NCBI GenBank assembly: GCA_944326555.1
Contig: CALVEK010000004.1
Span: 1-64,000, forward strand
Reading direction: 5' to 3'
DNA length: 64,000 nucleotides
From: Candidatus Gastranaerophilales bacterium
GTDB taxonomy: Bacteria; Cyanobacteriota; Vampirovibrionia; Gastranaerophilales; Gastranaerophilaceae
Shown: positions 8,411 through 17,250 of the stretch, one piece after another
Numbering within the stretch: position 1 is the stretch's first letter
How the letters are laid out: each line of letters starts with the position of its first letter
Made by a program: the position numbers and the translations under genes
The notes under the pieces: generated by a model
Seen by the model: the letters and a program-made list of their open reading frames with translations, nothing else
What the model was told of the DNA's origin: nothing
Database searches by the model: none

Positions 8411-9289
8411 ATGAAAAATATAGTAATTTTTTGCGATAAAGACAGCTCACAAATTGAAGCAATAATAGCTGCGAATGAAGATTATGATGTCAGATCTAAA
8501 AACATAGATGAAATCAAGGATGCACAGAAATTTAATCCATCTTTAATTGTATTGAATTGCAATGAAAACAAATTAAAAGAAGTTTCTATGGTAACAAAAC
8601 TTCCATCTCCTGCGTTAATTATTGCAAACAAATTCATAGATGATATTACGTTTAGAGGTGATTCTTACGATTTTGTAACCGAGCCAATTGATGAAAAAGA
8701 ACTACAATTAAGGCTTAAAAACTTGCTAAAAATCAAAGAATTAAAAGAAATGATAAATCAAGTATCAACAACAGATGCTTTGACTGGATTGCATAACAGA
8801 AAATTCTTGCACGAAAGATTGGAAGCAGAAATTTCTCGTGCACGCAGATATGACACAAAGCTAAGTTGTTTACTTTTAGATATCGATTTCTTTAAGGTTG
8901 TTAACGATATGTATGGATACGACTGGGGAGATGTACTTCTCAAGAAGATAGCAGAAATGCTTAAGTCATTCATCAGAAAAGAAGATATCTTAACACGTTA
9001 TGGTGATGAAGAGTTTATCGTAATATTACCAAATACACCTGAAGAAAATGCTTTTATATTTGCGGAAAGATTCAGAAGAGAAATTGAAAAAATGGAATTT
9101 ATTCCTGCAGGAGAAGAAGAAAGACACCCGATAACAATATCCGGAGGTATCGCTTCTTTCCCATTCTTACAAAATGTTGAAGAAGATGCAAATACACTCA
9201 TCAGATACGCTGAACACGCATTGTATAATGCTAAAAAACGCGGCAAGAATAAAATAGTTCAATTTTCGCAAATAAATATAGAATACTAA
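8411..9289 (+). CDS. GGDEF-domain protein with degenerate receiver domain
   Basis: A 292-residue protein. Residues 1-110 look like a response-regulator receiver, but the phospho-acceptor Asp is replaced by Asn in LIVLNC, so it is probably not phosphorylated. A helical linker leads into a diguanylate cyclase domain from about residue 118 (TTDALTGLHNRKF). The active-site signature is GDEEF instead of GGDEF, while the inhibitory site RKED is kept at the canonical five residues before it. The fold and I-site suggest it binds cyclic di-GMP; whether it makes it is uncertain because of the altered second glycine. A TAAAGG site lies ten bases before the ATG. It is followed by a shared terminator. Confidence 0.88.
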   Translation: MKNIVIFCDKDSSQIEAIIAANEDYDVRSKNIDEIKDAQKFNPSLIVLNCNENKLKEVSMVTKLPSPALIIANKFIDDITFRGDSYDFVTEPIDEKELQLRLKNLLKIKELKEMINQVSTTDALTGLHNRKFLHERLEAEISRARRYDTKLSCLLLDIDFFKVVNDMYGYDWGDVLLKKIAEMLKSFIRKEDILTRYGDEEFIVILPNTPEENAFIFAERFRREIEKMEFIPAGEEERHPITISGGIASFPFLQNVEEDANTLIRYAEHALYNAKKRGKNKIVQFSQINIEY

Positions 9290-9322
9290 TTTAATCAAGT
9301 TTTAAACAAGATTAAGAAAACG

Positions 9323-9352
9323 GAAACAAGATACAAAGTATCTTGTTTCTTT
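9323..9352. terminator. bidirectional terminator between convergent genes
   Basis: Perfect 12-bp stem GAAACAAGATAC / GTATCTTGTTTC with a three-base loop. A T-rich tail follows on both strands, so it can end both the GGDEF gene and the minus-strand TOPRIM gene. Confidence 0.8.
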
Positions 9353-9367
9353 GTATTTAGCATAAAA

Positions 9368-10378
9368 TCACAGTCTCTTAAGATTTATTATGATTTCAAA
9401 AATTTCATCAGTTAAATCGGTTTTATATTTAAGATTTTTAGCAAGTTCCTTTGCAAAATCAGCTTTTTGAAAATCACCAAGATTATTAATCCTATAGAAC
9501 TCATGAAGTATTTTTGTCATAGGCAAATCTTTTTTTAGATCATCAATGCAACACTCACAAATATTTTTGAAGCATTTATTGATGGTGCGTTTTATAAGAT
9601 TGAGAGAAAATATATCCTCAAATTCGCCATGTTTTATCAGATAAACCGAATCAGTACTTCTTAAAACTGAATTTATATTTGATGCAGTCTGTGCAGCATC
9701 CGCATCAAGAAGAATAAATACAGGTATTTTAAGCTCATCTTTTAATTCGCAATACAATTTTTCAACCTGATTTTTTCCACCTGCACTAATTAACTTAACC
9801 CCATTAGCATCAAAATCATAACCTGCAAGTGAAGCGAATTTTGGCATCAATATTTCTTCCGTAATTCCCTCACACAAGAGAACCTTTTCAACAGGAAATC
9901 TTAATTTGTACATTTCTCTTTTCTCTTTAAGAGAATTTAGGTTATTTTCAATTATCAAAAGTCTTTTTAAATTTATAGGTAAACCATTACACTGTGTAAT
10001 CAAAGAAAGAACAGCATTAATATTAATATCAAGTTTAACAAATTCTTTTATATCATCACTGAGGTTGTAGGTATTTATAGTCTCATCAAAAAGAATTTTA
10101 TTTAACAGAGGGTTTCTGTAAACATTAGGAGAAAGTCTTTGTGCAGACTCATTCCAAACAAACTCACAAAGAAATTTTAAAGTATCAATATTAAGGGAAA
10201 ATATTTCATCCTTAGATAATTTAGGGTGAATAAGATATTTACATAATATTTCAGAAAAAACTCTGTAATATTTTGTCTGAGGATACTTGAACCTTGTCAA
10301 TCTGTCTAAAGAAAGTATCAAATCCTTTTGAGATATTGGTATAAATTTTATTTCATCTTTGTTAAAATCTGATTTCAA
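9368..10378 (-). CDS. TOPRIM-domain protein (OLD-family-like, no ATPase)
   Basis: A 336-residue protein. From about residue 165 it shows a TOPRIM fold: LLCEGITEE (Glu170, Glu174) and ILLDADA (Asp225, Asp227) are the metal-binding acidic residues used by topoisomerases, primases and OLD-family nucleases. The motif spacing and the C-EG-x-TEE form most resemble the OLD/RecF-associated TOPRIM. The ABC-type ATPase that normally precedes it in OLD nucleases is absent; the first 160 residues are helical and unrecognised. Translation starts at TTG with GGGG about six bases upstream. No partner gene is adjacent. A role in nucleic-acid cleavage or repair is inference. Confidence 0.7.
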   Translation of the reverse strand: MKSDFNKDEIKFIPISQKDLILSLDRLTRFKYPQTKYYRVFSEILCKYLIHPKLSKDEIFSLNIDTLKFLCEFVWNESAQRLSPNVYRNPLLNKILFDETINTYNLSDDIKEFVKLDININAVLSLITQCNGLPINLKRLLIIENNLNSLKEKREMYKLRFPVEKVLLCEGITEEILMPKFASLAGYDFDANGVKLISAGGKNQVEKLYCELKDELKIPVFILLDADAAQTASNINSVLRSTDSVYLIKHGEFEDIFSLNLIKRTINKCFKNICECCIDDLKKDLPMTKILHEFYRINNLGDFQKADFAKELAKNLKYKTDLTDEIFEIIINLKRL

Positions 10379-10474
10379 AATTCCCCAACTGTAAAAATTT
10401 TGTTAATATTACTTATAAATGATATCAAAAAAAGCAATTTTTAAAATGTTTGGTTTTTAATATTACAAAGGTTA

Positions 10475-11914
10475 ATGTGCAGAATGTTGAATATTAATTC
10501 CGTAAACAATTTAAATACTTATAAGTATGGAGCAATACAAACAAATGCTGTTGCTAAAACCAACATGCCTGAAGTTTCAAAGGTGCAATCTAACCCGATA
10601 AATTTTTCGGGCAATCAACAAACTACATTAAACACATTAACTTATAGACCAGCTTTTGGAGTAAGAACATCCATTACAGGAAAAGCTGAACACGAAAAAT
10701 ACAATACAGTTCTGGCAAGTTTAGATAAAAAATCAAAAAAAGAGCTTCAAGAACTTCTTAAAAGCGGAAAACTCTTAGACACGAGTGCAAACGACAAAAC
10801 TACAACACTTGACAACCTATACAACATAGCAACAAAACCAAGAATTAGCGGTTTAGATAAAAAGGTGATTTTGCAAGATGTAATTTCTACAATACATCAT
10901 CCGTTTGGCATAACCCAAAAATTTGGTGATATACCGTTAAATATGCAAAATGAAATCATCAATCAAGAAAAAACACAAGGCAAAGATATCAGTGCTATGG
11001 ACTTAGACGTTAAATCGAGCACATGCCCTGCGGCAAGTATTGAATTCAATCTTGCACACAAAATGCCGTCAGAATTTGCGAGAATGGCAGAGGGGCTAAG
11101 TTCTGAAAAAATGAGTATAGAAAAGACAATAAACATTGATGACTTGTCTCAAGGTTTGACAGATACAATTTGGATGCTCAACGAATTTGGAACAGAACAT
11201 AAACTTGAAAATTGGAAAACACTAAAAGTAATTCTAAGACCTGACAGAAATGCCATAGTAAGAGCAAGAGTTCAAAACACATACAAAGACAAAGGCGAAC
11301 GCTCAGTTGTTGATGTTTTGATGCAATCAACATTTATGAATGTAGGAGCACAAAACACCTACGATTCAATTATCGACAGAAGAATACCAAAATACAATGA
11401 TGATGACAGCGGATTAATTGATATCGAAAAGAACTTTGCAGAAGAACTTGCTACAGGAAAGGGCAAAGTTTGTGTTACATACCAAAGAATAGATGATAAC
11501 GGAAAATTGGCAGGATATGAATGCGAGCAGGAAGAAACACTTTCTCATATCCAAAACACACTAAAGGGTGGAGACAACGTAATCATAGGTTACACATATT
11601 GTGATGATGAAAATAATGTAATCGGCGGACACGAAATAACAATCATAGGTATTGAAACAGACAAAAAAGGTAAAAAATACTTTGTTTGCAACGACACAGA
11701 CGATGGCATATATGAATCCATAAAATATCCCGTGGAAGAATTGTTACCTAAAATTCATCACGCAGGAATTCCAAGAGCAGTACTTGTTGATAATGTTGAA
11801 TTTGTAGAAGGATGGAAAGAACTCTTACAATTATACAAAGATATGAAAATGCAAAATGAGTTACAAAATGCGACAACAGGAAATAAACTGACTGTTCTAT
11901 CCCAAGCTGCTTAA
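10475..11914 (+). CDS. putative papain/C39-like cysteine peptidase, tagged N-terminus
   Basis: A 479-residue protein without signal peptide. The N-terminal 60 residues are Asn/Thr-rich and contain PINFSGN and RPAFG, like the N-terminal Phe motifs of other proteins here. A possible papain-fold triad is visible: Cys184 in STCPAAS at the start of a helix, His386 in GGHEITIIG, and Asn406/Asp407 in VCNDTDDG. The order and strand-like context of the His and Asp fit peptidase family C39 or transglutaminase-like folds, but overall similarity is not obvious. Start choice is ambiguous: ATG at 10475 has AAAGG three bases away, while ATG at 10484 gives the more natural start MLNINSV. It is convergent with the chimeric protease gene, ten bases away. 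Confidence 0.65.
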   Translation: MCRMLNINSVNNLNTYKYGAIQTNAVAKTNMPEVSKVQSNPINFSGNQQTTLNTLTYRPAFGVRTSITGKAEHEKYNTVLASLDKKSKKELQELLKSGKLLDTSANDKTTTLDNLYNIATKPRISGLDKKVILQDVISTIHHPFGITQKFGDIPLNMQNEIINQEKTQGKDISAMDLDVKSSTCPAASIEFNLAHKMPSEFARMAEGLSSEKMSIEKTINIDDLSQGLTDTIWMLNEFGTEHKLENWKTLKVILRPDRNAIVRARVQNTYKDKGERSVVDVLMQSTFMNVGAQNTYDSIIDRRIPKYNDDDSGLIDIEKNFAEELATGKGKVCVTYQRIDDNGKLAGYECEQEETLSHIQNTLKGGDNVIIGYTYCDDENNVIGGHEITIIGIETDKKGKKYFVCNDTDDGIYESIKYPVEELLPKIHHAGIPRAVLVDNVEFVEGWKELLQLYKDMKMQNELQNATTGNKLTVLSQAA

Positions 11915-11923
11915 AAACTAACT

Positions 11924-13579
11924 TTAGTCAACAAAAACTCTTTGAAAGTCACAAACTATTGCATTCGGTGTGGCAAAAGAGGTTCCTCTAATTGGCAACA
12001 CAGAGGGTATTTTATTCTTTGCAGTTGTTTTTAAAATAGAAACATCCCTCTTTTTATCATCGTTAATATCAAAACCTATTACGTGTCCATTAGAATCTTT
12101 CACTGCTTTTACTCTGTATACTCCCCTTGCATATCTGTTAACAAGAGAATTTCTTGCAGAAAATGTTTGAAGTGATCCGTACTTATTTATGGCACCAACA
12201 ACAAATGCATTATCAGCCAAAGTATATAAATTAAAGTAATTATCCGACTTGTTACCTGCAGCAATATAAACTTTAATTCCTTTCGCAGAACATTTATCCA
12301 TACATTCAATTATTTCTCGTAACACTTTTGCATCTTTATGTTTGGATTTAAAGAAATTTTCTCGTACAGATTTTTTTATAGAAGCGATATTCTTGCTGTT
12401 TACATCCAATCCCGTTAATTTAGAAAGACTGTCATAAGATATATAAGAAGCCTTAGAAAGATTAATAGCATCAATCTTATCTTCAGAATCCAGTATTTTT
12501 TTCAATGCATTACAGAGAGATTTTTCACTAAGATTTGTATTATATTTTTTAATTTTTGCATTTGGAAGACCTGCTCTTAATATAGACACAACAGCTTTAC
12601 CATGTGATACATCAGGTTTTAAGTCATAATCAATTTTTATACTCTTTTTATCAAATTCATCAATTACAGCGATTCTGGGAGCAACAGAACTATCAAATTC
12701 AAGGCGATTTTTTGCATTATTAAAGTCATTAAACATAGATTTTTGAAGATAAAATTTGTCCAATTGAGTAACAAAAGAAGATAAACAAACACTAACCGCA
12801 GCAGCATTACTAAAATATGTACCCCAAGCAAGAGCTAAAGAAATCAGATTCTTTCTAAAAAGCGGTTTAGAAGCAGAATGCAAAAATTTTAATGCTCTAT
12901 AACTGGCAGCACCTTCTTCAAAAAGTTGAGGAACAAAAAAGGCAAAAGCAAATAAACCGCAATTCTTTTTAATAAAATCAGAAGTATTTAATAATGCCTT
13001 AACTTTTTTATCTTTCTTATTTTTTTCGATAGTATCAGGTGCACTTAACAATAAAGGAATAAAAGAATAATAAGGCAACTTCAAAGAAAGCAGCTGGAAC
13101 TTTTTGCCAAATTTTATAGAATTAATAGCATGCCCGATTTCATGAAAAACCGAATTAGCTCTCTTTTTAGGGACAACAATACGGTCATTTAAAATATCAA
13201 AATAACCATACTTAGCAGCCTTATCTGCTGTAAAAATAACCTTAAAATTATTTGTATTTTTGGAAGTTACAGGCACAAACATCCGCTTAGCGAGATTTAT
13301 TGAGGTATCTATATCACAAAAAGTAAGATATTTTATAGAACGAAAAGCACCATGGCAAATTCCTGCAAAAGCAAGAACTGCTAATGATAAATTGTGTGAA
13401 TGCTTTTGTTGTTTTATGGCATTTAAAACTTTTGACCGCTTATCATTATAGCTCTTTTGTTCATTCTCATTAAATAATTTGAGTGAAGAAAAAGGCACTG
13501 TCTTTCGCGCAATTTTATATTGAGAGATATCAAAATTACTGAATGAAGATGGCAGATTTTTAAAATCAATATAACTCAT
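11924..13579 (-). CDS. HEXXH metalloprotease-subtilisin chimera
   Basis: A 551-residue protein with two protease signatures. The N-terminal half has hydrophobic segments (about 65-80, 168-182, 205-220, 245-270) and the zinc motif HEIGH at 146-150, with a candidate third ligand in FEEGAAS (Glu221/222). The C-terminal half, from about residue 300, has the subtilisin (S8) triad: Asp308 in AVIDEFD, His326 in SHGKAV, Ser534 in GTSFATP, and the oxyanion Asn443 in AAGNKSD. The N-terminus contains the motif VPFSS. The topology suggests a membrane protein with a soluble serine-protease domain. Both catalytic sets look intact. The substrate is unknown. Confidence 0.8.
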   Translation of the reverse strand: MSYIDFKNLPSSFSNFDISQYKIARKTVPFSSLKLFNENEQKSYNDKRSKVLNAIKQQKHSHNLSLAVLAFAGICHGAFRSIKYLTFCDIDTSINLAKRMFVPVTSKNTNNFKVIFTADKAAKYGYFDILNDRIVVPKKRANSVFHEIGHAINSIKFGKKFQLLSLKLPYYSFIPLLLSAPDTIEKNKKDKKVKALLNTSDFIKKNCGLFAFAFFVPQLFEEGAASYRALKFLHSASKPLFRKNLISLALAWGTYFSNAAAVSVCLSSFVTQLDKFYLQKSMFNDFNNAKNRLEFDSSVAPRIAVIDEFDKKSIKIDYDLKPDVSHGKAVVSILRAGLPNAKIKKYNTNLSEKSLCNALKKILDSEDKIDAINLSKASYISYDSLSKLTGLDVNSKNIASIKKSVRENFFKSKHKDAKVLREIIECMDKCSAKGIKVYIAAGNKSDNYFNLYTLADNAFVVGAINKYGSLQTFSARNSLVNRYARGVYRVKAVKDSNGHVIGFDINDDKKRDVSILKTTAKNKIPSVLPIRGTSFATPNAIVCDFQRVFVD

Positions 13580-13593
13580 TATGATAATAGAAT

Positions 13594-13617
13594 ACGCAAA
13601 ATAAAAAAAATTTGCGT
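13594..13617. promoter_or_regulatory. inverted repeat in divergent promoter region
   Basis: ACGCAAA, ten bases, TTTGCGT: a perfect 7-bp dyad between the divergently transcribed protease chimera (minus) and the dehydrogenase (plus). Position and symmetry suit an operator for a dimeric regulator. Confidence 0.45.
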
Positions 13618-13674
13618 GTGTACTTAATTCCTTTTATAATTTATCTGTACAATACAAATGGGATGGAATTAAGA

Positions 13675-14631
13675 ATGAAAGCAGTTGTTTATAATGATGG
13701 TTTGAAACTTGAAAATAATTATCCGATGCCAACACCTAAAAAAGGTGAAGCTCTAATTAAAGTAACAACTATCGGTATCTGTAATACAGACTATGAAATA
13801 ACCAAGGGCTATATGGGATACAAGGGAATCTTAGGCCATGAATTCACAGGTATAGTTGAAAAAGCAGAAAATAAAGATTTAATCGGAAAAAGAGTTGTTG
13901 GAGAAATTAACTGTGGTTGCCAAGAATGTGAATGGTGTAAACAAGGTTTGGAAAGACACTGCTTCAATCGCTCTACATTAGGAATATGGCAAAGAGAGGG
14001 GTGTTTTGCAGAATATGTAGCATTACCGGAAAAAAATCTGCTTGTTATACCGGATAACGTTACAGACAATGAAGCTGTATTTGTTGAACCCCTTGCAGCA
14101 GCGCTAGAGATACTTGAACAAATACACATACCGCCTTACAAAAAAGTGGTAGTCCTCGGAGATGGTAAACTGGGTATAATAACTGCACTGGCATTGAACG
14201 CTTGTAACCTTGATGTAACTCTTGTTGGAAAACATGAGGAAAAATTAGCATTAGCAAGTTCTCAAGGTGTAAAAACTGAACTTTTAAGTAATTTCAAAAT
14301 CGAAAAAGCATATGATTATGTTGTAGAAGCTACAGGTTCAATAACTGGTTTCGAAACGTCTCTGGCTCTAACAAAGCCAAGAGGAACACTCATCCTGAAA
14401 AGTACAATTGCAGCATCAAAAGAATTTAATCTTGCTCCAATTGTTATAGATGAAATTACACTTTTAGGCTCAAGATGCGGTCAATTTGCACCTGCAATGA
14501 GAATGCTCGAAAATAAACGTATCGATGTAAATCCTTTGATATCAGATATTTATCCAATTGATAAATCAATAGAAGCATTTGAAAGAAATAAAGAAAAATC
14601 ATCAGTTAAGGTACTTGTAAAAATTGACTAA
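13675..14631 (+). CDS. zinc-dependent MDR-family alcohol/polyol dehydrogenase
   Basis: A protein of 318 residues in the medium-chain dehydrogenase/reductase family. The N-terminal GroES-like domain has the catalytic zinc ligands (GICNTDY Cys and GHEFTG His-Glu) and a structural-zinc lobe with four Cys (CGCQECEWCKQG...HC). The Rossmann fold begins near VVVLGDGKLG. This pattern is shared by sorbitol, threonine and galactitol-phosphate dehydrogenases; substrate is not assignable. I chose ATG 13675 because the family starts MKAVVY and GGATGG sits eight bases upstream; longer in-frame starts lack these. Its stop overlaps the next gene, so the two and hydF form one transcript. Confidence 0.88.
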   Translation: MKAVVYNDGLKLENNYPMPTPKKGEALIKVTTIGICNTDYEITKGYMGYKGILGHEFTGIVEKAENKDLIGKRVVGEINCGCQECEWCKQGLERHCFNRSTLGIWQREGCFAEYVALPEKNLLVIPDNVTDNEAVFVEPLAAALEILEQIHIPPYKKVVVLGDGKLGIITALALNACNLDVTLVGKHEEKLALASSQGVKTELLSNFKIEKAYDYVVEATGSITGFETSLALTKPRGTLILKSTIAASKEFNLAPIVIDEITLLGSRCGQFAPAMRMLENKRIDVNPLISDIYPIDKSIEAFERNKEKSSVKVLVKID

Positions 14632-15649
14632 AATTAGACAACATAAAGAAAAGATTATTGGTTTAATAATAAGCCTGATATTTATAGGTTTAATATTGTG
14701 GAATCTTGATTTTAGACAGCTTGTAAGTACCTTCAGGATTTTCAATTACAAAATACTGACAATATTTGTTCCTCTCTATATACTAAGCCTATATATAAGA
14801 GGAATCCGATGGAAATATCTTCTTTGCGGTAACGACAAACTTACCGTTAAAGAAGCCTTTTTGTCCTTTACAACAGGCAATACACTAAACAGCTATCTTC
14901 CTGCCAGAGCCGGAGATTTTTGGCGAGCATATCACGTCGGACAAAAATTAGATGAAAGCAAAATGAAACTGCTCGGCTCAATTTTTCTTGAAAGAATAAT
15001 TGATGGAATATCAATTCTGATGATACTCTTTTTTGCCGTACTAACTTATTTTAAACATCAGTGGGTTTTAAATATAACATACATAGCTGCAGCACTGTTT
15101 TTTGGTAGTCTTTTCATATTTTTTACAATGGTTAAATTTAATAAAACAGATTATATTTTTGAACAACTTTCAAAAATATACTTTTTAGAAAAATTCAAAC
15201 CATTACTAAAAAAAATATCCGATTTAATAAACAAATTTATAGAAGGTTTTCAATCTCTAAACAACCCAAAATGCTTTTTTATGGCATTTTTAACCAGTTG
15301 TATTGCTTGGGGGATAGAATCATTCTTAACATATATTTTGATTTTAGGATTCGGCCAGCATTATGGTATTTCTATAGCATTTTTTGTAATAAGTTTTATT
15401 GCTCTTTCTACAATAATACCGTCATCATCTATCTTTGTAGGTCCGTACCAGTACGCATATATATTGGCATTGGGGATATATAACATAGAAAAATCTAACG
15501 CACTTGGGATTGCATTTATACACCAAGCCACAATTATGCTGACAACAACTGTAATATCAATAATCTATTTTATGACTACCAATACAAAACTTAGAGATAT
15601 AAAAACAGAGATAGAAGACAACTACGAAATCAGGGCAAATAATGATTAA
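14624..15649 (+). CDS. UPF0104/LPG-synthase-like integral membrane protein
   Basis: A 341-residue protein with about eight membrane helices. The stretch RGIRWKYLL followed by TTGNTLNSYLPARAGDFWRAY is the signature of the lysylphosphatidylglycerol synthase transmembrane family (AglD/MprF N-terminal domain). MprF uses this region to flip aminoacyl-lipids; stand-alone members are thought to act in lipid or glycolipid transport. No aminoacyl-transferase domain is attached. It starts at TTG, overlapping the dehydrogenase stop by eight bases, and its own stop overlaps the hydF start by eight bases, so the three genes are translationally linked. Confidence 0.85.
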   Translation: MTKIRQHKEKIIGLIISLIFIGLILWNLDFRQLVSTFRIFNYKILTIFVPLYILSLYIRGIRWKYLLCGNDKLTVKEAFLSFTTGNTLNSYLPARAGDFWRAYHVGQKLDESKMKLLGSIFLERIIDGISILMILFFAVLTYFKHQWVLNITYIAAALFFGSLFIFFTMVKFNKTDYIFEQLSKIYFLEKFKPLLKKISDLINKFIEGFQSLNNPKCFFMAFLTSCIAWGIESFLTYILILGFGQHYGISIAFFVISFIALSTIIPSSSIFVGPYQYAYILALGIYNIEKSNALGIAFIHQATIMLTTTVISIIYFMTTNTKLRDIKTEIEDNYEIRANND

Positions 15650-16859
15650 GACACCTAAAGCAAATCGACTACATATCGGTATATTCGGAAAAAGAAATGC
15701 AGGAAAATCATCCTTACTAAACATATTAACAAACCAAGATATCTCAATCGTTTCTGATACCGCCGGAACAACAACCGATCCTGTAGAAAAAACAATGGAG
15801 TTTTTGCCACTGGGGCCAGTTGTTTTTATTGATACAGCAGGTGTAGATGATGTTGGAGATTTGGGACAACAAAGAATAGAAAAAACAAAAAAAATAATAG
15901 ATAGAACTGATATAGCTGTTATAATCTGTGATTCAACAGGCTGGAATAATTTTGAAACAGACTTATACAAAGAATTTGAGACAAGAGATATTCCTGTTAT
16001 TGCAGTAATTAACAAGCAAGATAAGGACAAAATATCTCCCAAGAAATTAGAAGAAATAAAAAAATATGTACAAAATCCTATATTAACAAGCATACATCAT
16101 GATAAGGAAATTGTTCATACAATAAAAGAACAGCTTGTTACGGTATGTCCTGATGATTTTGTAAATCCACCCTCAATTCTTGGTGATATTGTAAAACCCA
16201 AAGATACCATTGTACTTGTAATTCCTGTAGACAAAGAAGCACCAAAAGGCAGAATAATATTACCTCAAGTTCAAGTTTTGAGAGACTTACTTGATAACAA
16301 ATGCAAGATATTTGTTACTCAAGAGACTGAATTATCAGAAACACTTAACGAATTAAAGAATCCGCCAAGATTAGTTATAACAGATTCTCAAGCATTTGAA
16401 ACAGTATCAAAAGTTGTTGATAAAAATATTGAACTAACTTCTTTTTCAATAATTTTTGCAAGAATCAAAGGAGACTTAAAAGAATTTTATAAAGGAGCAA
16501 AAAAGATAGACTCATTAAAAGACAATGACAAAGTTCTTATCTGCGAAAGTTGCTCACATCACCAAATAGATGATGATATAGCAAGAGTAAAAATTCCAAG
16601 ATGGCTCAAAAAGAAAACAGGAAAAAGCATAGAATTTGTTTACCACTCCGGACATGACTTCCCAGAAAATTTGGAAGAATACTCATTGCTTATACATTGC
16701 GGAGCTTGCATGACAAACAGAAAAGAAGTATTAACACGTATAACAAAATGTCAAAAAGCTAATCTGCCAATTACAAACTATGGTATAACTATTGCGCATT
16801 GTCTCGGAATATTAACAAGAGCAATAAAACCGTTTAAAATAATGGACACAATGGAATAA
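15642..16859 (+). CDS. hydF: [FeFe]-hydrogenase maturation GTPase HydF
   Basis: A 405-residue protein that acts as scaffold and carrier for the 2Fe subcluster of [FeFe]-hydrogenase. The N-terminal GTPase has GKRNAGKSS (P loop), GTTTDPV (switch I), DTAG and NKQD. A middle dimerisation domain follows. The C-terminal iron-sulfur domain has the HydF-specific ligand set: Cys-x-His in CESCSHH near residue 306 and HCGAC near 352. The maturases HydE and HydG are not in the window. The gene implies that the organism makes an [FeFe]-hydrogenase, consistent with fermentative hydrogen metabolism. Its start overlaps the upstream membrane-protein gene. Confidence 0.95.
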   Translation: MIKTPKANRLHIGIFGKRNAGKSSLLNILTNQDISIVSDTAGTTTDPVEKTMEFLPLGPVVFIDTAGVDDVGDLGQQRIEKTKKIIDRTDIAVIICDSTGWNNFETDLYKEFETRDIPVIAVINKQDKDKISPKKLEEIKKYVQNPILTSIHHDKEIVHTIKEQLVTVCPDDFVNPPSILGDIVKPKDTIVLVIPVDKEAPKGRIILPQVQVLRDLLDNKCKIFVTQETELSETLNELKNPPRLVITDSQAFETVSKVVDKNIELTSFSIIFARIKGDLKEFYKGAKKIDSLKDNDKVLICESCSHHQIDDDIARVKIPRWLKKKTGKSIEFVYHSGHDFPENLEEYSLLIHCGACMTNRKEVLTRITKCQKANLPITNYGITIAHCLGILTRAIKPFKIMDTME

Positions 16860-16905
16860 AATTAATATAATGATTAAACTAAAGAAAAATACGAGGATTT
16901 AAAAT

Positions 16906-17238
16906 ATGACAGAAGGAAGACGCTGGTACGATAAAGATCCTGTTTTGAAAGAAGCACTTGAACTGTTAAGACTACAAACAGATGAAACAAAAGCCGAAGC
17001 AGCGGACTATATACTTAAATTACAAGAGCAAGTGGCAGCAGATGTAATCGAACATCTGTATGAAACTATTTCAAAGTATCAGGGAAAAGGAAACAGATGG
17101 TATGACAACGATCCTGTTATGATGAAAGCCATCGAAATGTTGCGCCTTGCACCACCTAAGATGCAAAGGATAGCAGCTCTCAAGCTGCTTTTGGCACTGG
17201 AACAAAAATCCTCAGAGAACTTGGAAGATTTAAAATAA
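16906..17238 (+). CDS. small protein with two internal repeats, unknown
   Basis: A 110-residue, helical protein made of a tandem duplication. Unit 1 begins RRWYDKDPVLKEALELLRL and unit 2 begins NRWYDNDPVMMKAIEMLRL, each followed by a second amphipathic helix rich in Ala, Leu, Lys and Gln. The shared motif RWYDxDPV is highly conserved between the units, so those residues probably bind something. There is no signal or membrane segment. ACGAGGA lies about ten bases before the ATG. It sits between hydF and folE2 with short gaps and may be co-transcribed with them. No family is recognised. Confidence 0.8.
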   Translation: MTEGRRWYDKDPVLKEALELLRLQTDETKAEAADYILKLQEQVAADVIEHLYETISKYQGKGNRWYDNDPVMMKAIEMLRLAPPKMQRIAALKLLLALEQKSSENLEDLK

Positions 17239-17250
17239 ATTAAGAAGAAA

